From the NCBI GenBank assembly GCA_910584915.1, contig CAJUDM010000027.1, positions 5,564 to 69,563 on the forward strand: a stretch of 64,000 bases of DNA, in the 5' to 3' direction. The notes beneath the pieces are model-generated. The model saw only the letters and a list, made by a program, of their open reading frames with translations, did no database searches and was not told where the DNA came from. Source of the DNA: an uncultured Lachnospiraceae bacterium (GTDB lineage: Bacteria; Bacillota; Clostridia; Lachnospirales; Lachnospiraceae). A program made the translations under genes and the position numbers. Positions 57,580 to 64,000 of this stretch are shown here, in pieces (positions within the stretch are counted from its first letter, which is position 1; every line of letters starts with the position of its first letter).

Positions 57580-58323
57580 CTAATAACCATAGATCTCAGA
57601 AATCTCCGGCATATAAACACCCGGACTCTCATAAACGATCAGCGGTTTCTCCACTCTCATCCGCGGTCTTCCTCCGCGGACTGCCTCGATCAGTACCATG
57701 TTCGGTTCCTTATCCACATACGGATACACAATCTGCATCCGTTTCGGCTGAAGCCTGCTCTCAGTCAGCGTCACAAGTATCTCGGAGAGTCGGAAAGGCC
57801 TGTGGACCAGATAAAAGTGTCCTCCCGGCTTGAGCAGTTTTGCCGACATCACCGCGATGTCACGAAAAGTACAGCAGACCTCATGCCTGGCAATGGCTTT
57901 CGACATATCCGAGTTCCGCAGGCCGTGCTGTTCGATCATATAGGGCGGATTACAGGTTATCACATCAAAAGAGGCCGCCCCGAACAACCTGTCAGCCTCC
58001 CTGATATCTCCTGTCACGATCTTAATCTTCTCACCCAGCCTGTTCAACTCCACACTGCGCGCCGCCATGTCAGCGCTTTCCGGCTGTATCTCAAGCCCCC
58101 AGAGATGCGGAATACCGGTTCTCGCCTCCATCAAAAGCGGCAGGATCCCCGTTCCCGTGCCGATATCCAAAAGGCGCTCACCCCTTGCCCCGGCGGCAAA
58201 GCCGGCAAGAAGCACAGCATCCATCCCGAAACAGAATCGCTCCGGATCCTGAATGATGCGATAGCCGTTTCTCTGCAGGTCATCCACCCGCTCCCCCGGC
58301 CTGATCAGTCCACTTTCCTCCAT
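57580..58323 (-). CDS. trmN6: tRNA1(Val) (adenine(37)-N6)-methyltransferase-like protein
   Basis: A 247-residue SAM-dependent methyltransferase. The SAM motif is LLDIGTGTGILPLLMEAR, the acidic strand LWGLEIQPESADMAARSVEL, and the N6-adenine motif is DVITCNPPYMI (NPPY). The ending RVEKPLIVYESPGVYMPEI is typical of this group (Bacillus YabB). It lies between ricT and rsmI, 43 bases from rsmI. Assignment to tRNA rather than another adenine substrate follows the family. Confidence 0.88.
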   Translation of the reverse strand: MEESGLIRPGERVDDLQRNGYRIIQDPERFCFGMDAVLLAGFAAGARGERLLDIGTGTGILPLLMEARTGIPHLWGLEIQPESADMAARSVELNRLGEKIKIVTGDIREADRLFGAASFDVITCNPPYMIEQHGLRNSDMSKAIARHEVCCTFRDIAVMSAKLLKPGGHFYLVHRPFRLSEILVTLTESRLQPKRMQIVYPYVDKEPNMVLIEAVRGGRPRMRVEKPLIVYESPGVYMPEISEIYGY

Positions 58324-58397
58324 AAAACTTCCCCGTCCGCAAATATCTTATGCGTCTGATATTTATCCTGTCCTTCATATTTCATCCGCGTACTCTG

Positions 58398-59318
58398 CTA
58401 TTCATCCAGCCCGGACAGTTTTTCCTTTTTTTCTTTCTTCTCCAGTTTCTCCAGCTCTTTCAGCTCTTTCAACTCCTCTGAGGATGTATGTTCCTTCCGG
58501 TTTTTATGCCGTCTCTTAAAACGCAGCTGCTCCACTCTGTACTCTTTCAGTTCTTTCTCATCATTGACTTCCACAAGTACCTTCACCAGCTGGCGCAGTA
58601 TGTTGACGCTCTGCACCTCTCCCTTCAGGCCGTCTTCCGTTGTAACATAATCACCCACACCCGGCAGTTTGCGGTTCAATTCCTCGTAAATGTTCTCCTC
58701 ATTGTTCAGACAACACATCAGCCTTCCGCAGACACCTGAGATCTTCGTCGGATTTAACGACAGATTCTGCTCCTTCGCCATCTTGATGGAGACCGGCGCA
58801 AACTCGGACAAATACGTATGGCAGCACAGCGGCCTGCCGCAGATCCCGATGCCGCCGACGATCTTTGTCTCATCCCTGACGCCGATCTGCCGCAGTTCTA
58901 TCCTTGTCTTAAAGATTGCTGCCAGATCCTTCACCAGTTCCCTGAAATCGATCCTTCCGTCCGCCGTGAAGTAAAACAATACCTTGTTATTGTCAAACGT
59001 ATATTCCGCATCGATCAGCTTCATCTCGAGTTTATGCTTCTTTATTTTGTCCAGACAGATCTGAAAGGCTTCCTTTTCCTTCTTCCTGTTGGACGCCTCC
59101 TGTTCCATATCTTTCTCCGTCGCCAGCCTCAGCACAGGTTTCAGCGGCTGAACCACTTTCACATCCTCCACCTCTTTCGGCGGCATCACCACCGTGCCGA
59201 ATTCAATCCCTCTGGCGGTCTCCACGATCACATGGTCATTTCTTTTTATCTCAAACCCCAGAGGGGCAAAATAATATATCTTGCCCGCTGTCCTGAAGCG
59301 TACACCTATTACTTTCAT
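58398..59318 (-). CDS. ricT: PSP1-domain protein RicT (YaaT)
   Basis: A 306-residue protein. It opens MKVIGVRFRTAGKIYYFAPL, with the PSP1 region FTADGRIDFRELVKDLAAIF and the cysteine motifs GGIGICGRPLCCHTYLSEFA and SGVCGRLMCCLNNEENIYEE, which hold Fe-S cluster ligands. In Bacillus it forms the RicAFT complex that stimulates RNase Y-dependent mRNA maturation and sporulation/competence phosphorelay. The C-terminal 30 residues are an unusual Lys/Glu tail (EELKELKELEKLEKKEKKE). It lies downstream of holB, 50 bases apart. Confidence 0.94.
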   Translation of the reverse strand: MKVIGVRFRTAGKIYYFAPLGFEIKRNDHVIVETARGIEFGTVVMPPKEVEDVKVVQPLKPVLRLATEKDMEQEASNRKKEKEAFQICLDKIKKHKLEMKLIDAEYTFDNNKVLFYFTADGRIDFRELVKDLAAIFKTRIELRQIGVRDETKIVGGIGICGRPLCCHTYLSEFAPVSIKMAKEQNLSLNPTKISGVCGRLMCCLNNEENIYEELNRKLPGVGDYVTTEDGLKGEVQSVNILRQLVKVLVEVNDEKELKEYRVEQLRFKRRHKNRKEHTSSEELKELKELEKLEKKEKKEKLSGLDE

Positions 59319-59367
59319 CTATAACCTCTCATTCCGCAGCCCTGATCACTCTCCTGATACCCTGATC

Positions 59368-60357
59368 CTAATTCTCCTGGATCGTGATAAACAAAAGTTC
59401 CATGACCAGTTCAAAACTTACATTGGCGCGCAGCCTGCTCTTTGCGTTATCCAATGCCTTCAATATATTCTCAATTCCTTCATAGGCGCTCTTATCAGCC
59501 GCCTTTCTAATATACTGTATTTCCTCCCTGAAAATCAAGTGATTTGCGTCATTTGTAGCCTTAAATAACAGCACATCCCTGTACCAGATGGAAAGCACAT
59601 CCAGATACTCGTTGATATCAATGTGGTATTCACTGATCCGCTTCACAGCCGCCATCACTTCATGAAGCTCCATCCCCCGTATATTCTTGACGAGGCTCAG
59701 CGCTTCATTCCTTATATTTTCAAATTCTTCACTGGAGGCAAGCTGTTTTGCCTGTCCGATATTGCCTCTCGCAAAAGCGACACATATGTCAGCTTTATAG
59801 TCAGGCACCATCAGTTCCTTTTTTAGGTACTCCTTTACCAGTTCATCCCGCACCGGTTTCATGTTCAGCACCACACAGCGGCTCTGAATAGTCGGCAAAA
59901 GTTCCTCCAGATTCGTCGTGAGGATAAGCAGCACCGCATATGCCGGCGGCTCCTCCAACGTCTTTAACAGGGCATTCTGCGCCTGAGGCGTCATTTTCTC
60001 ACCCTCACTTATGATATATATCTTGTAGGGGCTGCTGTAAGGCTTGATCGCAATATCACCGTTGATCTGGCTCCGCACATCCTCCACGCCGATGGAATTC
60101 GGTTTTTCGTGTCCGACATATATGATATCGGGCTGGTTTCCGGTCTGAGCTTGTTTACAGGAACGACATTCCCCGCATGGCTCCACTCCCTGTTTTTCAC
60201 ACTGTAGCGTTGCCGCAAAAACTTTTGCTATAAATTCCTTTCCGGAAAAACGCTCTCCCTGAATAATATAGGCATGGGCAACCTTCTTTTGTGTGATTGC
60301 ATTTTCCAGATATTCTTTAATATGCTCCTGTCCGATAATATCTTTAAAACTACGCAT
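59368..60357 (-). CDS. holB: DNA polymerase III subunit delta prime
   Basis: A 329-residue clamp-loader subunit. It begins RSFKDIIGQEHIKEYLENAI, with a weakly kept P-loop (GERFSGKEFIAK), zinc site CEKQGVEPCGECRSCKQAQT, PYKIYIISEGEKMTPQAQNA and LLILTTNLEELLPTIQSRC. The start is uncertain within 9 bases: GTG 60366, ATG 60363 or ATG 60357; the last starts the conserved sequence. It works with the DnaX protein encoded at 4714-6291. Confidence 0.95.
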   Translation of the reverse strand: MRSFKDIIGQEHIKEYLENAITQKKVAHAYIIQGERFSGKEFIAKVFAATLQCEKQGVEPCGECRSCKQAQTGNQPDIIYVGHEKPNSIGVEDVRSQINGDIAIKPYSSPYKIYIISEGEKMTPQAQNALLKTLEEPPAYAVLLILTTNLEELLPTIQSRCVVLNMKPVRDELVKEYLKKELMVPDYKADICVAFARGNIGQAKQLASSEEFENIRNEALSLVKNIRGMELHEVMAAVKRISEYHIDINEYLDVLSIWYRDVLLFKATNDANHLIFREEIQYIRKAADKSAYEGIENILKALDNAKSRLRANVSFELVMELLFITIQEN

Positions 60358-60389
60358 TCTCATCACCGCCCTTCCATCCCGGTTCCGTA

Positions 60390-60830
60390 TCAGGTAAAAA
60401 TATCCAACAACAACCCTTCTATTTCTCCGATCTTGCTGAGGATAAGAAGGTTGTCCTTCTCATCCTTCATCAATTCCTGTGCCAGTTCATCCAGATTCTG
60501 GTCGATCAGCCTGATGATACCATATACCCGGTGCCTTCCCTTTCTGTCCAGAAAATTCTCTCTGGAAAAATGATGGGAACGACTCACGATCTCGTTCATA
60601 AAATCCTTGATCAGCCCCCGATAGCGCTTCATATCTCTCACATCCCGGCGTTTTCCGAGACGCTTGCCCTGCATCGTGATCTCTTCCATCAAGACCGTCA
60701 GCCTTGCCTGCAGTTCCTGCTCCTCCACACGGCTCGCCAGTGTAAATTTAAATGTACCGTCCGCCTGTGTTTTTTCTGCCGTCGGCGCCACTTGTGACAC
60801 TTGTGTCACTTGATTCACTTTTATATCCAA
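60390..60830 (-). CDS. yaaR: YaaR family protein (DUF327)
   Basis: A 146-residue helical protein. It has the family region FKFTLASRVEEQELQARLTV, LMEEITMQGKRLGKRRDVRD, MKRYRGLIKDFMNEIVSRSH and RVYGIIRLIDQNLDELAQEL. Function is unknown. The TTG at 60830 is chosen because AAGGAGGCGGCATC is placed exactly before it; upstream in-frame codons overlap the kinase gene. It lies between the guanylate-kinase-like gene and holB, the same place as in Bacillus. Confidence 0.9.
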   Translation of the reverse strand: MDIKVNQVTQVSQVAPTAEKTQADGTFKFTLASRVEEQELQARLTVLMEEITMQGKRLGKRRDVRDMKRYRGLIKDFMNEIVSRSHHFSRENFLDRKGRHRVYGIIRLIDQNLDELAQELMKDEKDNLLILSKIGEIEGLLLDIFT

Positions 60831-60879
60831 GATGCCGCCTCCTTCCGGTCTTTCACATCCCAATGCGCTGTAATATCTT

Positions 60880-61500
60880 TTACTTTTCCGCCTCAGCACA
60901 AGGGACCGCTGCACCGCACTTACCTTTAATATATTCTAAAATCTCCGCAAGGCACCTGTCCAGATCAATATTTATAAATCGTCTCCCGATACCCGCTGCC
61001 GCGATCTTCTCCTCGCTGAAATCCTGCACATCCGCCAGAAACCGCCTGCACATCTCCTCATACTGAGGCACATCCTGCGCCCGCTCCCGGTCCAGGGCCC
61101 TCTTAAGCCTCTCTCCGTCATCCAGATCGATAAATACCGGAATCATCCTGTCATTCCCGAAATATCTGCGGACTTTTTCGTATGATTCCAGTGTCCCTAT
61201 CATCAAATAGTTTTTCCGCTCCTCAAAAATCTCGTCTCCCGCCACTGTGAAATAGCGCCACATCCCCTGCACCGTGTGGTAAGTCCGGTCCTCGATTATC
61301 TTTCCCTCGCGCTGCAGTTTTTCAAAACCTGCCTCGTCGGTAAAATGATACTCCACACCGTCTGTCTCCCCCGCCCTGATAGGACGAGTCGTATAAAGTA
61401 CAAGTGTATGAAACAAAATCTCTTTCTGCTCCAGGAGCCTTTTATAGATCGTATCCTTCCCCGATGAACTTTTCCCCATAAGGTAGACAATCTTTCCCAT
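60880..61500 (-). CDS. Guanylate kinase-like P-loop protein
   Basis: A 206-residue protein. The P-loop is YLMGKSSSGKDTIYKRLLEQ, and later parts match guanylate kinase: LVLYTTRPIRAGETDGVEYH, FTDEAGFEKLQREGKIIEDR, YLMIGTLESYEKVRRYF, then a lid RALDRERAQDVPQYEEMCRR. Asp replaces the Ser/Thr after the P-loop Lys (GKD), and the usual GPSGxGKST is changed. It occupies the place where Bacillus has thymidylate kinase (tmk). It may be a nucleotide kinase of different specificity; the true gmk could lie elsewhere. GGGGACATT precedes the ATG at 61500. Confidence 0.78.
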   Translation of the reverse strand: MGKIVYLMGKSSSGKDTIYKRLLEQKEILFHTLVLYTTRPIRAGETDGVEYHFTDEAGFEKLQREGKIIEDRTYHTVQGMWRYFTVAGDEIFEERKNYLMIGTLESYEKVRRYFGNDRMIPVFIDLDDGERLKRALDRERAQDVPQYEEMCRRFLADVQDFSEEKIAAAGIGRRFINIDLDRCLAEILEYIKGKCGAAVPCAEAEK

Positions 61501-61783
61501 AATGTCCCCAATACTGCAGCAACTGTTATCTCTGTACATGGTTATTAACAGTTTATCACACTTTTGGATCGAAAAGAAGATTTATTACCGGAATTTTGCT
61601 GGAATTCTTTTGCATTTTTATGATCCTTCGCCCGACAGCGCTCTGCTCATCTCACGCCATTACACACTGAATTTCAGATTTCCTCCCCGACGAGCCATCG
61701 GCGGCATTCCGCATATCTCATGCGCATATGCGGCGGATCTCAAAACCCATCTTCCCACCGGCTGTGGGCAGGCTCTGCAAATC

Positions 61784-63259
61784 TTATGAACATACGCACA
61801 CTTTCCCCTCCTCAGAGATCCCCGTAATATACTCTCCGCTCCCGTTTATCTCTCTGATGCGGGAAACAAGTTCTTCCCCTATTATTTCCCCGGGTACGAT
61901 AAACGGAATGCCCGGCGGATAAAAACAGAGGAACCCGCCGCTGATCCTCCCCGCCGCTTCCTCCGGAAAAAGCCACTCTTTTTTACACTGCATCGCTTCA
62001 TATATGCTGAGTCCTGACGGTGCCGGTATCATATTATAGATATCGTCAGTTTCCCGGTTTTTCCTGACTGCTGCTCCGCCTCTTCGGAGCAGCCGCCTGT
62101 CCGTCTCCTCCAGTGCGCTCATCAGCCGCTCCACACCCTCCTCCGAGTCCATTGCGGTCAAAATACCGAGCACATAAGAAGGCGCCGCCATCTCCATCTG
62201 CAGATGATACTGTTTCAACAGTATCCCATACAAATCCTGCCCCGACATTCCCGTGCCCTTCACGGAAATGACAAGCTTTCCGGGATCCCGCTTTTCTCCG
62301 AAAGGCATTATTCTAATGCGGGATAACGCTGCCGCCCTTTCCTCTATCTGTTTTCTGAGTTTCAGCAGCTTCCTGTACTCCTCTTTCCCCTGTCCGGCAA
62401 TATAGTCTATACATTGGTCTATACTCGCCATAAGAAGATAGGACGGGCTGCTGCTCTGATATATGCCCAGATACCGTCTCAGCTTATCCCTGTCAATGAG
62501 TTTCCCCTGCACATGCAAAAGAGCCGTCTGCGTCAGAGCAGGCAAAGTTTTATGAACACTGTTGATCACTATGTCCGCGCCGCATTCCACTGCGCTCTCC
62601 GGCGCCTCCCCCGACAGGGCAAAATGCGCTCCGTGAGCCTCATCCACGATAAGCGGAATCCCAAACGCATGCACTTCCTCCGCGATCCCGCGCACATCCG
62701 AGATGATCCCGTCGTAGGTTGGCGAAGTGATCGCCACACCGCAGATATCCTCTCTCCCCGCCAGATACCTCCCTACCTGTTCCGCCGTGATCTCTCCCTG
62801 GATATCAAAGCCCTCTGTCATCTGCGGCCATAGATATTCCGCCTGCAGACGATTCAAAAGCAGCCCATTGTATACAGACCTATGGCTGTTTCTCGCCACA
62901 AGAAGTTTCATCCCCTCCTCCGCCGCAGCAGAGACAGCGCTTAAAATTCCTCCGGTACTGCCATTCACCAGAAAAAAACTCTGTTCCGCATGATAGACAT
63001 CCGCCGCTTTTTGTTGCAGGCCAAGCAGAAGATCCCTGGCATCATGCAGATTGTCGAACCCCTCTATCTCTGTTATATCGCACTTACAGATATCCCTCAT
63101 GACCGGAGCGAAATCTCCTCCCATACATGCCTCTTCTTTCGGGCGGCACATGCGGCATGCCAGTTCATCATCTTTCGGAAATCTCTTATGGCCGGGCATA
63201 TGGAATGGATAGTAGTCTGAACGACTGTAATTGATCAGTTCCTCCCACAGATGTTTCAT
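61784..63259 (-). CDS. PLP-dependent Orn/Lys/Arg decarboxylase family protein (SpeA/YaaO-like)
   Basis: A 491-residue fold-type I PLP enzyme. It has YYPFHMPGHKRFPKDDELAC, the LVNGSTGGILSAVSAAAEEG cofactor loop, ARNSHRSVYNGLLLNRLQAE, TSPTYDGIISDVRGIAEEVH, LIVDEAHGAHFALSGEAPES and the PLP-binding Lys in INSVHKTLPALTQTALLHV. The C-terminal small domain (YNMIPAPSGLSIYEAMQCKK, PPGIPFIVPGEIIGEELVSR) is complete. It probably makes a polyamine from lysine, arginine or ornithine; substrate is not readable. It overlaps the HD gene by 4 bases and matches yaaO in the Bacillus block. Confidence 0.92.
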   Translation of the reverse strand: MKHLWEELINYSRSDYYPFHMPGHKRFPKDDELACRMCRPKEEACMGGDFAPVMRDICKCDITEIEGFDNLHDARDLLLGLQQKAADVYHAEQSFFLVNGSTGGILSAVSAAAEEGMKLLVARNSHRSVYNGLLLNRLQAEYLWPQMTEGFDIQGEITAEQVGRYLAGREDICGVAITSPTYDGIISDVRGIAEEVHAFGIPLIVDEAHGAHFALSGEAPESAVECGADIVINSVHKTLPALTQTALLHVQGKLIDRDKLRRYLGIYQSSSPSYLLMASIDQCIDYIAGQGKEEYRKLLKLRKQIEERAAALSRIRIMPFGEKRDPGKLVISVKGTGMSGQDLYGILLKQYHLQMEMAAPSYVLGILTAMDSEEGVERLMSALEETDRRLLRRGGAAVRKNRETDDIYNMIPAPSGLSIYEAMQCKKEWLFPEEAAGRISGGFLCFYPPGIPFIVPGEIIGEELVSRIREINGSGEYITGISEEGKVCVCS

Positions 63260-63801
63260 TTTTTCCTTCTTCTCCGATGCCCCTTTTGCAAATGTACCGT
63301 CTCCAGAAAAGAACAGTATTTGTCAGCTGCTGTAACCACCCACGCCTCTCTGCACATGGGCGGTATGACGGTGAGCGGCCACATATGTTTTATGATGATC
63401 TCTCTCTGCCTGTCTGTCAATTCGTATTCCTTTTCCGCGTTTTTCAATGCCCTCGCCGGATGATGAAAACCATGCAGCCTGTGTGGATTCTCCCTGTCAA
63501 TATCATGCCAGTCGTAAAGAAAATAATCATGCAGCAGCGCACCCCGCACCAGATCCCTGCGGCTGTGTTCTATCCCCAGCTTATCTGAAAGCGCCACGCT
63601 CTGACGCGCAACCTGAATGCTGTGTTCCCTTACAGATATTGTACCATGCTGCATATTATTTTTACTGCTGTCAAAGTTATCCGAGTGCAGGATATCCCAC
63701 GCATAGCGGTTTAACTCATCCTGTATTTTTTTCTGCCTTTCGAAAAACTCCCTGCGTTTTTCTTTCTTATATTTTTCCCACCAGTTTCTTAGCATTCTCA
63801 T
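63256..63801 (-). CDS. HD domain-containing protein
   Basis: A 181-residue protein with an HD-type phosphohydrolase core: VREHSIQVARQSVALSDKLG, RDLVRGALLHDYFLYDWHDI (HD pair), HRLHGFHHPARALKNAEKEY and EIIIKHMWPLTVIPPMCREA. The N-terminus is very basic and helical (WWEKYKKEKRREFFERQKK). It may hydrolyse a nucleotide, and its stop overlaps the start of the speA-like gene in ATGA, so they are coupled. Substrate unknown. Confidence 0.87.
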   Translation of the reverse strand: MRMLRNWWEKYKKEKRREFFERQKKIQDELNRYAWDILHSDNFDSSKNNMQHGTISVREHSIQVARQSVALSDKLGIEHSRRDLVRGALLHDYFLYDWHDIDRENPHRLHGFHHPARALKNAEKEYELTDRQREIIIKHMWPLTVIPPMCREAWVVTAADKYCSFLETVHLQKGHRRRRKK

Positions 63802-63895
63802 TCTCTATAAACATTGACGGCAAACGCCGCCGGCATACCACGCCCCACATTTTTTCACCTGACAATAACAGTATAGCACAAAATAATAAAAAGGC

Positions 63896-63939
63896 AAAAA
63901 TAAACCCCCATAAATACCGCACCTGCGGTTTTATAGGGG
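63896..63939 (-). terminator. Rho-independent terminator after tRNA-Phe
   Basis: CCCCCATAAATACCGC pairs with GCGGTTTTATAGGGG around loop ACCT, with one bulge/mismatch, followed on the minus strand by TTTATTTTT. Confidence 0.85.
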
Positions 63940-63948
63940 CATTGCAAA

Positions 63949-64000
63949 TGCCCAGAACCGGAATCGAACCAGTGACACGAGGATTTTCAGTCCTCTGCTC
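63949..64000 (-). tRNA. tRNA-Phe (anticodon GAA), 5' part outside window
   Basis: Read on the minus strand, GAGGA-CTGAAAA-TCCTC is the anticodon arm (anticodon GAA), followed by variable loop TGTC, T arm ACTGG-TTCGATT-CCGGT and the 3' acceptor strand TCTGGGC with discriminator A. CCA is not encoded. The 5' half lies beyond the window edge. Confidence 0.92.

Overview
The window looks like ordinary chromosome from a Gram-positive, probably spore-forming gut anaerobe of the class Clostridia, most likely family Lachnospiraceae. The evidence is the spmA/spmB spore maturation pair, ricT and yaaR, the dnaX-ybaB-recR block, a full F1Fo ATP synthase operon, purine-rich ribosome binding sites, many YesM/YesN-type two-component sugar systems, and lineage-typical proteins such as DUF5711. 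Base composition is near 50% GC, falling in 29.5-31.7 kb and around 10.5-10.8 kb. The genus cannot be read from the sequence alone. I see no phage, CRISPR array, complete insertion sequence or rRNA operon.

Layout. 0-7.6 kb (minus strand): a cut-off CvpA-like protein, two membrane proteins of unknown role, galM, recR, ybaB, dnaX and pfkA. 7.7-12 kb: tRNA-Ser(CGA) with clear promoter and terminator, then a sugar isomerase, a Gfo/Idh/MocA oxidoreductase, the remnant of a sugar ABC ATPase, and a divergent LacI regulator. 12-14.6 kb: a DUF362 protein and a decayed BlaI/BlaR1 pair with a RelE-like toxin gene beside it. 14.7-25 kb: a large secreted protein, a small unknown protein and the ATP synthase operon atpZ-I-B-E-F-H-A-G-D-C, whose c subunit carries residues typical of Na+ binding. 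25-29.5 kb: a DUF402 protein, tadA, a GT2-GtrA fusion and a DUF6020 membrane protein.

29.5-32 kb is a small graveyard: a frameshifted response regulator, a histidine kinase whose front half was lost in a deletion that joined it out of frame to the start of a sugar-binding lipoprotein, and then an intact SRP RNA gene on the other strand. 32-43.6 kb is a complete glycoside uptake and degradation locus: YesN regulator, solute-binding lipoprotein, two permeases, YesM sensor kinase, GH78 alpha-L-rhamnosidase, and a divergent GH2 glycosidase. It lacks its own ATPase. A stand-alone UgpC/MsmX-type ATPase, the usual shared partner of such transporters, lies at 47-48 kb next to a CdaR/PucR-type regulator.

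43.8-56 kb: a disordered DUF6128-like protein, a GNAT acetyltransferase, metG, an orphan DinJ/RelB-type antitoxin with a palindromic operator, an Mrr-like nuclease-fold protein, a ThuA-like protein, a DUF885 metallopeptidase-like protein, and spmA/spmB. 56-64 kb: acpP, then rsmI-trmN6-ricT-holB-yaaR-guanylate-kinase-like-speA/yaaO-HD protein, an arrangement much like the Bacillus subtilis yaaO-yabC block but with a guanylate-kinase-like gene where thymidylate kinase is expected. The window ends inside a tRNA-Phe(GAA).

I did not find a convincing new multi-gene system. The most rewarding leads are the deletion-fused kinase/lipoprotein locus, the repeat-like hairpin beside the decayed BlaI/RelE genes, the orphan antitoxin operator, the SRP RNA promoter repeats, the unusual P-loop kinase, the large secreted protein with a degenerate C39-like end, and the RGG-rich DUF6128-like protein.
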